Below, in pieces: positions 54,015 through 62,900 of a DNA stretch of 64,000 nucleotides. Positions within the stretch are counted from its first letter, which is position 1, and the number at the start of each line of letters is the position of its first letter. The position numbers and the translations under genes are program-made. The notes below the pieces were generated by a model, which saw nothing but the letters and a program-made list of their open reading frames with translations, was not told the origin of the DNA and did no database searches. The DNA lies in contig CANOLV010000002.1 in assembly GCA_947567425.1 (NCBI GenBank), positions 124,001 to 188,000 of the forward strand, given 5' to 3'. This stretch comes from an uncultured Porphyromonadaceae bacterium (GTDB lineage: Bacteria; Bacteroidota; Bacteroidia; Bacteroidales; Muribaculaceae).

Positions 54015-55220
54015 TTAGTCGCGTACGTCGTCCTCGATTCCGAATTCGTCGTCGGGGAAGAGGCCGTCCTCGAGGTCGGTGTCGTCGATTTCGGCGGGCT
54101 CTTCGTCCTTCTTCTCCTCCTTGATGCTCTTGAGGGTCAGTTTCGTCTTTGAAGTTTTGCCCGATGAGGCCTCTTCTTTGAGCGCATCCATGATTTTTGC
54201 CTCAAGCTCGTCGGCGAGTTCGGGGTTGTCTGAGATCACGCGTTTTGCCGCGTCGCGTCCCTGCGCTATCTTCGAACCGTCGTAGCTGAACCACGAACCG
54301 CTCTTCTTTATGATGTCGTATTCTACGCCGAGGTCTATGATTTCGCCCGCCTTGGAGATGCCTTCGCCGAACATTATGTCAAATTCTGCGCGTTTGAAGG
54401 GGGGTGCCACCTTGTTTTTCACCACTTTCACTTTGGCATGGCGGCCTATCACATCCTCGCCGTCCTTGACTGTCGACGATGGACGGATCTCCACGCGGAC
54501 ACTCGCATAGAATTTGAGCGCGTTGCCTCCGGTGGTCGTTTCCGACGGACCGAACGACATCCCTCCGATCTTGTCGCGGAGCTGGTTGATGAAGATGCAT
54601 GTGGTGTTGGTGCGGGCTATGGTGCCGGTCAGCTTTCTCATGGCCTGCGACATGAGGCGCGCCTGGAGGCCTACGTTGCGGTCGCCCATGTCTCCCTCTA
54701 TTTCGCTTTTGGGAGTAAGCGCGGCCACGGAATCGATGACTATTATGTCTATGGCCGACGAGCGGATAAGCTGTTCGGTGATCTCAAGGGCCTGTTCGCC
54801 GTTGTCTGGCTGGGATATGAGCAGATTGTCCACGTCCACTCCGAGCTTTTCGGCGTAGAAGCGGTCAAATGCGTGTTCGGCGTCGATGATGGCCGCGATG
54901 CCTCCGCGCTTCTGTGCTTCGGCTATGGCATGGATGGCCAGGGTGGTCTTTCCTGACGATTCCGGACCATATATCTCTGTGATGCGGCCTTTGGGGAATC
55001 CTCCCACTCCGAGGGCGAAGTTGAGGCCGATCGAGCCGGTGGGCACTACTTCGACGTTCTCCACATTGTCGTCGCCTAATTTCATGACGGCACCGCGCCC
55101 ATAGGTTTTCTCGATACGTTCCATGGCCGAGGTCAGGGCACTGAGCTTTGCCGCAACGGGATCGTCGGTAGTGGCCTTTTTCTTCAGGGAAGCCTTTTTG
55201 GCCTTTTCAGGTTTTTCCAT
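54015..55220 (-). CDS. recA: Recombinase A
   Basis: A 401-residue RecA, longer than the E. coli 353 because of an acidic tail ([19 protein letters not shown]) and an N-terminal basic segment. The Walker A is [10 protein letters not shown], followed by IDAEHAFD and the DNA-binding loops around [20 protein letters not shown]. It forms the filament for recombination and induction of DNA damage response. It is monocistronic, with its own promoter. Confidence 0.98.
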   Translation of the reverse strand: MEKPEKAKKASLKKKATTDDPVAAKLSALTSAMERIEKTYGRGAVMKLGDDNVENVEVVPTGSIGLNFALGVGGFPKGRITEIYGPESSGKTTLAIHAIAEAQKRGGIAAIIDAEHAFDRFYAEKLGVDVDNLLISQPDNGEQALEITEQLIRSSAIDIIVIDSVAALTPKSEIEGDMGDRNVGLQARLMSQAMRKLTGTIARTNTTCIFINQLRDKIGGMSFGPSETTTGGNALKFYASVRVEIRPSSTVKDGEDVIGRHAKVKVVKNKVAPPFKRAEFDIMFGEGISKAGEIIDLGVEYDIIKKSGSWFSYDGSKIAQGRDAAKRVISDNPELADELEAKIMDALKEEASSGKTSKTKLTLKSIKEEKKDEEPAEIDDTDLEDGLFPDDEFGIEDDVRD

Positions 55221-55266
55221 TTTGAGGTCTGTATTTTAGAGTTATTGATTGTCTGTATTTATTGCG

Positions 55267-55280
55267 TTGTCTTTCGACAA
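55267..55280. promoter_or_regulatory. Dyad near the recA transcription start
   Basis: TTGTC and GACAA separated by TTTC, just downstream of the -7 element where the transcript should begin. It might be an operator, but no known Bacteroidetes SOS site is matched. Confidence 0.3.
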
Positions 55281-55282
55281 TA

Positions 55283-55290
55283 CAAAGATA
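55283..55290 (-). promoter_or_regulatory. -7 element of recA
   Basis: TATCTTTG on the minus strand. No TTG is found at the expected distance upstream. Confidence 0.5.
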
Positions 55291-55347
55291 GTGCCGAGTA
55301 TGTGCAAAACTACGGCACAGTACAGTTAAATTTGTCTAAAACACGGT

Positions 55348-56253
55348 TCAGGACTTCTGAAACTCAGATGGAGACATGCCTGTAAGATGCTTGAAATACT
55401 TGCCGAACGACGATTGGTTGGTGAAGTTGAGGTCGTAGGCTATCTGCTGTATGTTCTTTCCGGAGAACCGGAGCATGTTCTTTGCTTCGAGAATGACATG
55501 CTCGGCTATCCACTGGGCGGCGCTGCGTCCGGTGGTCTCCTTGATGATCAGCGACAGGTATTTGGGCGAGATGAAGAGCTTGTCGGCATAGAATCCCACT
55601 GCGCGTTCGGTGCGGTAGTGCTTCTTCACCAGGCGCATGAATTCGTGCACGTAGTTGATGCGGCGTGAGCGGGTAGGCTCTATGCTTTCGGCCTCGACGT
55701 GGCGGTTGCCGAGATCGAGTATCTGATACATGAGGGCCGCCACAAGATTGCGCCCTATGCTCCGCGAGAAGGGCGACTGGCTGTTGCACGATGCGTTCGT
55801 GTGGAGCAGGTCCAGATATTTCCGGAGTATGGCCGATTCGTCGTCGGTCAGGCTGAGGATGGGATTGGTCTGTTTGCCGCGGGCATAGTTCATGCCTATG
55901 ACAGTAGTGTCGATGTTGATGCTCTCAAGGAAGTCTGTGGACATGAACAGCATGTAGGCCGACAGATTGGCCGAGTCCATGTCGTCGACGTTGATGATGG
56001 ACTGGGGGGTGATGAAGATGAGGGCGTTTTCCGACACCTCGTAGCTCTCCATGTTGATGGTGATGTGGCTGATTCCTCCGAATGTCAGCAGAATGGTCAG
56101 ACCGTCGAACCGGATGGGGCTCGTCGTGTTGTGCGACGGAAACGACCTGCCCTCGAAGCGCGACAGGATATAGTCGGTGCCCATGCGGCTGTAGTCGGTC
56201 GCGAATTCCTTCACGGAGATGAGGTCGGAGAACTTGACGGAATGTTGGAGCAT
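55348..56253 (-). CDS. AraC-family transcriptional regulator
   Basis: A 301-residue protein. The N-terminal 190 residues form a cupin-like sensor (PIRFDGLTILLTFGGISHI); the C-terminal 100 form a two-helix-turn-helix AraC domain, with LFISPKYLSLIIKETTGRSAAQWI and IAYDLNFTNQSSFGKYFKHLTGMSPSEFQKS. Target genes cannot be read. It is divergent from the flippase-like gene at 56460 across 206 bp, so it may control it. Confidence 0.9.
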   Translation of the reverse strand: MLQHSVKFSDLISVKEFATDYSRMGTDYILSRFEGRSFPSHNTTSPIRFDGLTILLTFGGISHITINMESYEVSENALIFITPQSIINVDDMDSANLSAYMLFMSTDFLESINIDTTVIGMNYARGKQTNPILSLTDDESAILRKYLDLLHTNASCNSQSPFSRSIGRNLVAALMYQILDLGNRHVEAESIEPTRSRRINYVHEFMRLVKKHYRTERAVGFYADKLFISPKYLSLIIKETTGRSAAQWIAEHVILEAKNMLRFSGKNIQQIAYDLNFTNQSSFGKYFKHLTGMSPSEFQKS

Positions 56254-56414
56254 AGCTGTTGTCTGAAGTGAATGATCAATTTTACCGCAAAAATCATCTT
56301 TTTTATTAAATCATGCAAATGTTCTTCTGAAAATTCGACTTTTTGACCAATATGTAAAGAGTTGTGGCTACAAAACATTATGCGCTATAGGGGGAAGATG
56401 TTGGCGAAAAGTGC

Positions 56415-56422
56415 TAACTTTG
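56415..56422 (+). promoter_or_regulatory. -7 element for the flippase-like gene
   Basis: TAACTTTG (TAnnTTTG) about 38 bases before the GTG start at 56460; no convincing -33. Confidence 0.45.
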
Positions 56423-56459
56423 CCCATTATAATGTTTTTGTAATTACAGAATTGAAGCA

Positions 56460-57494
56460 GTGGAAAAGAAAAGCAAATCGGCTATGTCACGACTGACGAC
56501 CATTATGAAGTACGTGCTTCCTGTGGCGTTGAGTCTGGCGCTGTGCTACTATCTTTATACTAAGATTGACATCGGGGCTATTAAGCAGGAGTTCTGGAAT
56601 TGTAATTTCTGGGTGATCGGCATAACGCTGGTCGTGGCTATGTTCTCTCACATTTTCAGGGCCATGAGGTGGCGCATACAGCTCGATGCGCTGGGCATAC
56701 ATGCTCCGCTTGCTCCGTTGGTATGGAGCATATTCGGCACCTATGCCGTCAATCTGCTCATACCGCGTCTGGGCGAACTGTGGCGCACGGGCTATATCGC
56801 AAAACGCCAGGACGCTCAGTTTACCACGGTGTTCGGCTCGATGGTGTGCGACCGTCTTGCCGACACGGTGACGGTGTTGTTGCTCACGGTGTTCACTTTC
56901 TTCATTGCCAGAGGAGCGTTTATGACGTTCGCCGCGCAGTATCCGCAGATATATGAAGGCATTCTCGGCATGGTCAATTCTCCATGGGTATGGATTGCGG
57001 CCGCAGTCTGCATCGCCTTGGTCGTATGGCTTTTTACGAGCAAGACGCAGAACGCCCTGGTGCTGAAGGTGCGTGGAGCCGTGCGCAATCTGTGGAACGG
57101 GTTCGCCGTCGTGGCGACGATGCCTCATAAAGGTAAATGGCTGTTGCTCACGGCTGCCGTGTGGGGGTGCTACTTCTCCCAGCTCTATCTTGCATTCTTT
57201 GCTTTCTCATTCACCGAGGATCTCGGAGTGGTGTGTGCGCTCGTGGCATTCGTGCTTTCGAGCATATCCATGGGCATCCCGAGCAACGGCGGTCTGGGAC
57301 CGTGGCATCTGGCCATAATATTCGCTCTCGGGATATACGGAGTGGGGATGAACCAAGGGGCGGCCTTCGCCATGATCGTCTGGGGTTCACAGAACTTCTT
57401 CATCGTGTTGCTCGGTCTGTATGCGTTCGTGTCAATAATGCTCGACAAGCGTAGACCCGTTAAAGGAACGGTAGATTCAGGATATGGAAAATGA
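56460..57494 (+). CDS. LPG_synthase_TM (UPF0104) membrane protein
   Basis: A 344-residue protein starting at GTG 56460. Eight membrane helices, with conserved FRAMRWRIQLDALG and PRLGELWRTGYIAKR, and the end IPSNGGLGPWHLAIIFAL as in the MprF flippase half/UPF0104 family. It may flip or bind a polyprenyl or phospholipid. No synthase domain is attached. Its stop overlaps the next gene by 11 bp. Confidence 0.85.
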   Translation: MEKKSKSAMSRLTTIMKYVLPVALSLALCYYLYTKIDIGAIKQEFWNCNFWVIGITLVVAMFSHIFRAMRWRIQLDALGIHAPLAPLVWSIFGTYAVNLLIPRLGELWRTGYIAKRQDAQFTTVFGSMVCDRLADTVTVLLLTVFTFFIARGAFMTFAAQYPQIYEGILGMVNSPWVWIAAAVCIALVVWLFTSKTQNALVLKVRGAVRNLWNGFAVVATMPHKGKWLLLTAAVWGCYFSQLYLAFFAFSFTEDLGVVCALVAFVLSSISMGIPSNGGLGPWHLAIIFALGIYGVGMNQGAAFAMIVWGSQNFFIVLLGLYAFVSIMLDKRRPVKGTVDSGYGK

Positions 57495-58002
57495 TGGACG
57501 GATATCTCCTGGATTCACAGATCCGGAAGAACTTGATTATGTTGAGTTGCCCGACGGCGGCGATGGTTCTGAAGGCACTGACGTGCGCTCTGGCCAGGAT
57601 GTCTCCGTGCGCCCGAAGGGGCGTCGTCGGTTCCGTCGGTTCATCGTGTGGACATGCATCATTGCCATGGCCGTGTTGGCCGGCGCGTTTTGGCTGCGCT
57701 ATGTCAACCCATACGTAGTCGGTTCGCACGAGCGTGGATATATCGTCGCGCTGGAGTACCGGGGCATGATATTCAAGACTTGGGAAGGGGAGATGATCAC
57801 CCGTAAGGCCATGACCGACACCGTCAACGTATATTCCGGCACCATGATGTTCTCTGTCGATGATCCGAAGGTGGCATCCAGGCTTGAGGAATATTCAGGC
57901 ACAGGCCGGCAGGTGACGGTCACTTTCGACCGCTATATGGGCACGCTCCCGTGGCGTGGTTCACAGACGTGCATAGTCACTGCCGTGGAGCCTGCCGGAT
58001 AG
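57484..58002 (+). CDS. Single-pass membrane protein of unknown function
   Basis: A 172-residue protein: an acidic cytoplasmic part (GFTDPEELDYVELPDGGDG), a basic stretch (RPKGRRRFRRF), one membrane span (IVWTCIIAMAVLAGAFW), and a periplasmic domain with EYRGMIFKTWEGEM. I do not recognise a family with known function; similar Bacteroidales proteins are often misnamed 6-phosphogluconate dehydrogenase. It overlaps the flippase-like gene by 11 bp and is probably its partner. Confidence 0.65.
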   Translation: MENDGRISPGFTDPEELDYVELPDGGDGSEGTDVRSGQDVSVRPKGRRRFRRFIVWTCIIAMAVLAGAFWLRYVNPYVVGSHERGYIVALEYRGMIFKTWEGEMITRKAMTDTVNVYSGTMMFSVDDPKVASRLEEYSGTGRQVTVTFDRYMGTLPWRGSQTCIVTAVEPAG

Positions 58003-58020
58003 GCGTGGATCCTGGCAGTA

Positions 58021-58050
58021 GCCCGGTTAACAATTATTAATAGGCCGGGC
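58021..58050 (+). terminator. Hairpin after the single-pass protein gene
   Basis: GCCCGG pairs with CCGGGC around an AT-rich 18-base loop. No T run follows, so this is a weak candidate. Confidence 0.4.
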
Positions 58051-58095
58051 GCATAAACTGCAGGCTGTAAAATTTCATACTATCTTAGGAATAGT

Positions 58096-58103
58096 TAACT
58101 TTG
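58096..58103 (+). promoter_or_regulatory. -7 element of pfkA
   Basis: TAACTTTG (TAnnTTTG), about 50 bases before the ATG at 58154. Confidence 0.5.
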
Positions 58104-58153
58104 TTGTTTGACAAAATCCAGATATATAACTCTATTCTAAAAACTTGTTCGAT

Positions 58154-59134
58154 ATGGCGAATATCAAAACTATCGGTATATTGACCTCCGGAGGCGACGC
58201 CCCCGGAATGAATGCCGCCATCCGTGCCGTCACTCGTTCGGCGATCTACAACGGTTTTAAGGTGAAAGGAATATACCGCGGTTACCGCGGACTTATCACG
58301 AATGAGATAGTCGACTTCAAGACTCAGAACGTGTCTAATATCATACAGATGGGCGGCACGATACTGAAGACTGCCAGATGCAAGGAGTTTGAGACTCCAG
58401 AAGGCCGTCAGCTGGCCTACGATACAATACGCCAGCACGAGATCGACGCTCTCGTAGTGATAGGTGGCGACGGTTCGCTGACCGGTGCGCGAATATTTGC
58501 CACCGAGTTTAACTTCCCGATCATCGGACTTCCCGGTACAATCGACAACGACCTGTACGGTACCGATAAGACCATCGGTTACGACACCGCTTTGAACACT
58601 ATTATGGAGTGTGTCGACAAAATTCGTGACACTGCCACATCCCACGAGCGTCTGTTCTTCATCGAGGTGATGGGACGCGACGCCGGATTCCTGGCTCTGA
58701 ACGGTGCAATCGCATCGGGTGCCGAGGCCGCGATTATTCCGGAGATATCTACCGAGGTCGACCAGTTGGCGGAGCTGATCCAGAACGGATTCCGCAAGAG
58801 CAAGAACTCTTCGATCGTTCTTGTGGCGGAAAGTCCGGTCACCGGTGGCGCCATGGCTCTTGCTGAGCGTGTAAAGAACGAATACCCCTCCTACGATGTG
58901 CGCGTGTCTATTCTCGGTCATCTGCAGAGAGGAGGATCCCCTACGGCCACTGACCGCATTCTGGCCTCAAGGCTCGGTGCCGCCGCCATCGATGCACTTC
59001 TTGAGGATCAGCGCAATGTGATGATCGGTATCTCCAACGACAACATCGTCTACGTGCCGTTCTCGAAAGCGATAAAGAACGACAAGCCTATCAACCGCGA
59101 GCTCCTGAGCACGCTCCGCAAGCTGTCTATATAA
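58154..59134 (+). CDS. pfkA: ATP-dependent 6-phosphofructokinase
   Basis: A protein of 326 residues from the ATG at 58154; TTG 58145 is less likely. The [12 protein letters not shown] start binds ATP and the catalytic base sits in [32 protein letters not shown] and [15 protein letters not shown] bind fructose 6-phosphate. It makes fructose 1,6-bisphosphate. The Gly in [10 protein letters not shown] fits the ATP form rather than the pyrophosphate form. It is followed by a strong terminator. Confidence 0.96.
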   Translation: MANIKTIGILTSGGDAPGMNAAIRAVTRSAIYNGFKVKGIYRGYRGLITNEIVDFKTQNVSNIIQMGGTILKTARCKEFETPEGRQLAYDTIRQHEIDALVVIGGDGSLTGARIFATEFNFPIIGLPGTIDNDLYGTDKTIGYDTALNTIMECVDKIRDTATSHERLFFIEVMGRDAGFLALNGAIASGAEAAIIPEISTEVDQLAELIQNGFRKSKNSSIVLVAESPVTGGAMALAERVKNEYPSYDVRVSILGHLQRGGSPTATDRILASRLGAAAIDALLEDQRNVMIGISNDNIVYVPFSKAIKNDKPINRELLSTLRKLSI

Positions 59135-59151
59135 AGGCATAAGACTTTGAC

Positions 59152-59188
59152 GGGGCAGAATTATCCGTATGGTTCTGCCCCTTATTTA
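59152..59188 (+). terminator. Terminator after pfkA
   Basis: GGGGCAGAA and TTCTGCCCC form a perfect nine-base stem followed by TTATTT. It separates pfkA from the steroid-type operon. Confidence 0.8.
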
Positions 59189-59217
59189 CCTTATAAACCT
59201 GACACGCTCCTCTTCAC

Positions 59218-59982
59218 ATGGCAGAAGCATTCGACATATTCCTTTGTGCGATGGCTTTGACGGCCGTAGCGGTCTTTGTGGCCCTCCACTTTGTCGAAGC
59301 GGGATATGGAATGATGTACAGCCGCAAGTGGGGTCCGGTTATCGACAACCGCATAGGCTGGGTGCTGATGGAAGCGCCTGTCTTTGTGGCCATGGGATTG
59401 CTGTGGTGGTTCTCGCCCAGACGGTTCGACATAGCCCCGCTGGTCATGTTCCTGATGTTCGAGCTGCACTACTTCCAGCGTTCGTTCATATTCCCGATGC
59501 TCATACACACCCGTGGCAGGATGCCGCTGAGCATAATTGCGATGGGTGTCGTGTTCAATGTCCTGAATGCTTTCATGCAGGGCGGATGGATATTCTACAT
59601 CTCGTCCCCATCGCGCTATCCCGAAGCCTGGCTCGGTTCATGGCAGTTTATCGCCGGTACGGTACTGTTCTTTTTCGGAATGGCCGTCAACATACATAGC
59701 GACGGCATCATACGCCGTCTACGTAAGCCGGGCGACACCCGCCACTATATACCGCGCGGAGGCATGTTCAGATATGTCTCCAGTGCCAACTATTTGGGTG
59801 AATTCATCGAGTGGACCGGATTTGCCGTCCTGACATGGTCGTGGGCCGGTGCGGTGTTCGCTCTCTGGACTTTCGCCAATCTGGCCCCGAGGGCCGCGCG
59901 TATTCATTTGCGTTATTCCAAAGAGTTCGGACGGGAGTTCACCGACTTGGGACTGCGCAGGATTATTCCGTATATATATTGA
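59218..59982 (+). CDS. Steroid 5-alpha-reductase family protein (SRD5A-like)
   Basis: A 254-residue membrane protein with about seven helices. The C-terminal half closely follows mammalian SRD5A1: NIHSDGIIRRLRKPGDT at 158-174 and then IPRGGMFRYVSSANYLGEFIEW, with the Asn, Asp, Arg and Tyr that bind NADPH, and the RYSKEF-IIPYIY end. The Asn-Tyr-Gly-Glu set is all there. The family reduces the 4,5 double bond of 3-oxo-delta-4 steroids to 5-alpha products. Polyprenol reductases are distant relatives. It heads a four-gene operon 21 bp before the flavin reductase gene. Confidence 0.92.
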   Translation: MAEAFDIFLCAMALTAVAVFVALHFVEAGYGMMYSRKWGPVIDNRIGWVLMEAPVFVAMGLLWWFSPRRFDIAPLVMFLMFELHYFQRSFIFPMLIHTRGRMPLSIIAMGVVFNVLNAFMQGGWIFYISSPSRYPEAWLGSWQFIAGTVLFFFGMAVNIHSDGIIRRLRKPGDTRHYIPRGGMFRYVSSANYLGEFIEWTGFAVLTWSWAGAVFALWTFANLAPRAARIHLRYSKEFGREFTDLGLRRIIPYIY

Positions 59983-60003
59983 CCCCTAATACCTAACCAG
60001 ACA

Positions 60004-61230
60004 ATGGAATCAAATCTCTTCACTCCGGCCAATATAGGCCCGGTAACACTCCGTAACCGAACCATACGTTCGGCCGCGTTCGAGGGAATGTGCCCTGACA
60101 ACATGCCTTCTCAGAAGCTGAAGGACTATCATCGGTCAGTGGCCGCGGGTGGTGTCGGCATGACCACGATAGCCTATGCGGCCGTGACCCGCAGCGGACT
60201 CTCGTTTCCGCATCAGTTATGGATGAGACCGCAGGCCATACCCTTGTTGCGTAACATTACAGATGCCGTGCATGCCGCCGGCGCGAAGGTGTCGGTTCAG
60301 CTGGGCCATTGCGGCAATATGTCGCATCGCTCCACGGCCGGATGCACGCCCATCTCGGCGTCGAACGGATTCAATCTGTATTCGCCCACTTTTGTGAGGA
60401 AGATGCGCGACGACGAGATTGTGGCCATGAGCAAGGCTTTCGGCGATGCAGTGAGGATGGCCCGCGACGCCGGGATGGACTGCGTGGAGATACACGCCGG
60501 ACACGGCTATCTGATAAGCCAGTTCCTGTCGCCCTACACCAACCGCAGGCGCGACCGCTGGGGCGGCTCGCTCGACAACCGCATGCGGTTCATGCGCATC
60601 TGTATGGAGGAGGTGATGAAGGCCGCCGGATCAGACATGGGTGTGTTGGTCAAGACCAATATGCGCGACGGATTCAAAGGGGGAATGGACATTGACGACG
60701 GAATTCTTGTGGCGCGTGAACTTGAGAACCTCGGGGCGCATGCGCTCGTCCTGAGCGGCGGATTTGTCAGCAAGGCGCCGATGTATGTGATGAGGGGAGA
60801 GATGCCGATAAAGTCCATGACTGAATACATGGACAGCAAGCTGCTGAAATTTGGCGTAAGGCTCTTCGGACGCATGATGATGCCGACCATCCCTTATGAG
60901 TCGTGCTACTTCCTTGACGACGCCAAGCTGTTCAGGCGCGAGCTTAAGTTGCCGTTGGTCTATGTGGGCGGCTGTTCCACCAGGCAGGCCATAGAGAGGG
61001 TGCTCGGCGAAGGATTCGAGTTTGTGCAGATGGCCAGGGCTTTGATCTCACGTCCCGACTTTGTCAACCTGATGCGCGAAGGCCGTTCCGACGACTCGAT
61101 ATGCTGCCATGTGAATTACTGTATAGCGCGTATGTACTCCAAGGATATGGTGTGTTTCCGAAGAACTCTTATCGGCGATAAGCTCTACTGGGAGTGCGAC
61201 AGGCTCGAATCGCTTTGGGAAGGAAAATGA
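60004..61230 (+). CDS. Old Yellow Enzyme-type flavin reductase, single-domain (BaiCD/5-beta-reductase-like)
   Basis: A 408-residue FMN TIM barrel. It starts NLFTPANIGPVTLRNRT; the active-site pair His164 and His167 with Tyr169 lies in HAGHGYLISQFLSP and the FMN site in RRRDRWGGSLDNR. It matches the N-terminal part of BaiCD/2,4-dienoyl-CoA reductase but lacks the C-terminal FAD/NAD domains. A partial cysteine cluster near the end (CCHVNYC, then a Cys 11 residues on) has Val where the second cluster Cys would be. Within this operon it probably reduces a 3-oxo-delta-4 steroid to the 5-beta product or introduces the double bond in reverse. Its stop overlaps the next ATG (ATGA). Confidence 0.85.
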   Translation: MESNLFTPANIGPVTLRNRTIRSAAFEGMCPDNMPSQKLKDYHRSVAAGGVGMTTIAYAAVTRSGLSFPHQLWMRPQAIPLLRNITDAVHAAGAKVSVQLGHCGNMSHRSTAGCTPISASNGFNLYSPTFVRKMRDDEIVAMSKAFGDAVRMARDAGMDCVEIHAGHGYLISQFLSPYTNRRRDRWGGSLDNRMRFMRICMEEVMKAAGSDMGVLVKTNMRDGFKGGMDIDDGILVARELENLGAHALVLSGGFVSKAPMYVMRGEMPIKSMTEYMDSKLLKFGVRLFGRMMMPTIPYESCYFLDDAKLFRRELKLPLVYVGGCSTRQAIERVLGEGFEFVQMARALISRPDFVNLMREGRSDDSICCHVNYCIARMYSKDMVCFRRTLIGDKLYWECDRLESLWEGK

Positions 61231-62054
61231 GCAGGAATAGGAAGGATACTGTTGATTCTTTGAAGGGGGAGTGGGCGGCGGTAACCGGCGCGTCGTCCGG
61301 AATCGGCCTTGAATTCTGCCGCAGGCTTGCACGGGCCGGATGGAACATAGTGATGATAAGCAATCAGGCCGCCGAACTTTCCGCATGTTCGGCCGACATT
61401 AAGAAGTGTTTCGGAGTGCGTACGCTGACTCTGGATGTCGACCTGACCGACGATGATGCCGTGAAGCGGGTGATGCACACCGTGCGCTCGGCGCAGATTG
61501 CCCCGAAATTGGTGGTCAACAATGCAGGTGTCTTTGACTTCAAGCCCGTCGGTCTGATAAAGGAAAAGCGTATACTAACATATATTGACCTCCATGTGAG
61601 GGCTGTCACGTTGCTGAGTAGGCAGATGGGGTGCTATATGGCCGAGAGGGGAGGTGGCTATATCCTCAACATGTCGTCCATGGCATGCTGGATGCCGATG
61701 CCGGGCATTGCGGTATATTCGGCCACGAAAGCCTATATCAGAGCCTTTTCGAGAGCATTCCGTATAGAGATGAAAGGTGAGGGTGTATCGGTCACTGTGG
61801 CTTGCCCCGGAGGCATCGCCACTGATCTGTTCGGACTGCCCAAAGGTCTTCAGAAGCTTGGGGTCAGACTTGGTGTGCTGACCACCACCGAGAAGTTTGT
61901 CGACAAGGCTTTGCGCCGTGTGTTCAGGAAGAAGGCACAATACGTCAACGGTGCGCTCAACCGCATGTCGATCGTGGCTGTGGCCTCGCTTCCCGAATGG
62001 GCAAGAATGCAGATCAAGACACGCCTGCTCGACAGGCTTAAATATGATGATTAG
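61227..62054 (+). CDS. Short-chain dehydrogenase (candidate hydroxysteroid dehydrogenase)
   Basis: A protein of 275 residues from the ATG at 61227, which overlaps the stop of the reductase gene; a frame from 61194 lies inside that gene. It is a classical SDR: cofactor motif TGASSGIG at 20-27, NNAG, then Ser in NMSSMACW and Tyr164-x3-Lys168 in YSATKAY. The absence of an acidic residue at the end of the second strand (MISNQ) fits NADP or is neutral. In this operon it would interconvert a hydroxyl and a ketone on the steroid, for example at C3. It could also act on another ring alcohol. Confidence 0.82.
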   Translation: MSRNRKDTVDSLKGEWAAVTGASSGIGLEFCRRLARAGWNIVMISNQAAELSACSADIKKCFGVRTLTLDVDLTDDDAVKRVMHTVRSAQIAPKLVVNNAGVFDFKPVGLIKEKRILTYIDLHVRAVTLLSRQMGCYMAERGGGYILNMSSMACWMPMPGIAVYSATKAYIRAFSRAFRIEMKGEGVSVTVACPGGIATDLFGLPKGLQKLGVRLGVLTTTEKFVDKALRRVFRKKAQYVNGALNRMSIVAVASLPEWARMQIKTRLLDRLKYDD

Positions 62055-62078
62055 ATTATTGAATAATTGATTGACTAC

Positions 62079-62900
62079 ATGGATAAAGCGACCTATATTG
62101 TGACCGGAGCCACCGGTGGTATCGGACGGGCCATTGTCGAGGGCTTGATTGCCCGAGGCGTGCCGCGCATAGTGATGGCATGCCGTTCGATGGACCGTGC
62201 CGGGGAGTTGATTGCCAGGCTTGACGGCAGGTCCACGGATCTGGTGGCCATGAGGCTCGACCTGGAGTCGTTTGCTTCGGTCAGGGAGTTTGTCGCCGGG
62301 ATAGCCTCGAAGGGGTGGAAAGTGAGTGCTTTGATCAACAATGCCGGATGTATGCCCGGACGTATGCGGCTGACCTCCGACGGATATGAGTCGGCCACGC
62401 AGGTCAACTATCTCTCCACATGCCTGCTCTCTGAGCTTCTCGTGCCTTGTATAGTCGAGGGCGGGTGCATTCTGTTCACCACGTCGATGACTCGTTCTCT
62501 GGCGCGCCTCCGCCGTAACTGGGCCGACAGGGCACGGCGTCGCCACAGCCGCTTCGTCACCTATGGCAGAAGCAAGCTGATGATGACACATTATGCTCTC
62601 GACATGTCGGCGCGTATGGCCGCCCGGCAGATATATGTCAACTGTTCCGATCCCGGAATCGTCGACTCCTCCATCATTACCATGGGCAATAAAGTGGTTG
62701 ACTTTTTGAGCGACAAGCTCTTCCGCCCCTTTATCCGCACCACGGCGCAGGGGGCCGCGCCTGTTCTGGCCGCGCTCGACCGCCAGGTCACATCCAATCT
62801 GTTCACTCCCGGCAGGTGCCGTCCGATGCCGGCGCACTATTTATACTGTAAAAACCACTCTCTGGCCATCGATCCGGTCAAGGAACTTATCGGCCGATAA
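62079..62900 (+). CDS. Short-chain dehydrogenase, retinol-dehydrogenase-like (candidate hydroxysteroid dehydrogenase)
   Basis: A protein of 273 residues from the ATG at 62079. It is an extended classical SDR: TGATGGIG at 9-16, then MACRSMDRAGELIARL with the Arg of NADP-preferring retinol/protochlorophyllide-type enzymes, NNAG, and Tyr162-x3-Lys166 in YGRSK. An insert carrying RLRRNWADRARRRHS before the active site is unlike the previous SDR. It lies 24 bp after that gene. Two SDRs in one steroid operon suggests 3-alpha and 3-beta, or two positions, but that is inferred. A 24-bp palindrome covers its stop codon. Confidence 0.82.
   Translation: MDKATYIVTGATGGIGRAIVEGLIARGVPRIVMACRSMDRAGELIARLDGRSTDLVAMRLDLESFASVREFVAGIASKGWKVSALINNAGCMPGRMRLTSDGYESATQVNYLSTCLLSELLVPCIVEGGCILFTTSMTRSLARLRRNWADRARRRHSRFVTYGRSKLMMTHYALDMSARMAARQIYVNCSDPGIVDSSIITMGNKVVDFLSDKLFRPFIRTTAQGAAPVLAALDRQVTSNLFTPGRCRPMPAHYLYCKNHSLAIDPVKELIGR

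Noticed and set aside
61575-62837. Open frame of 420 codons on the minus strand opposite the two SDR genes
   Set aside because: Both SDRs show full cofactor and active-site motifs on the plus strand; the minus frame runs through both and has no recognisable domain.
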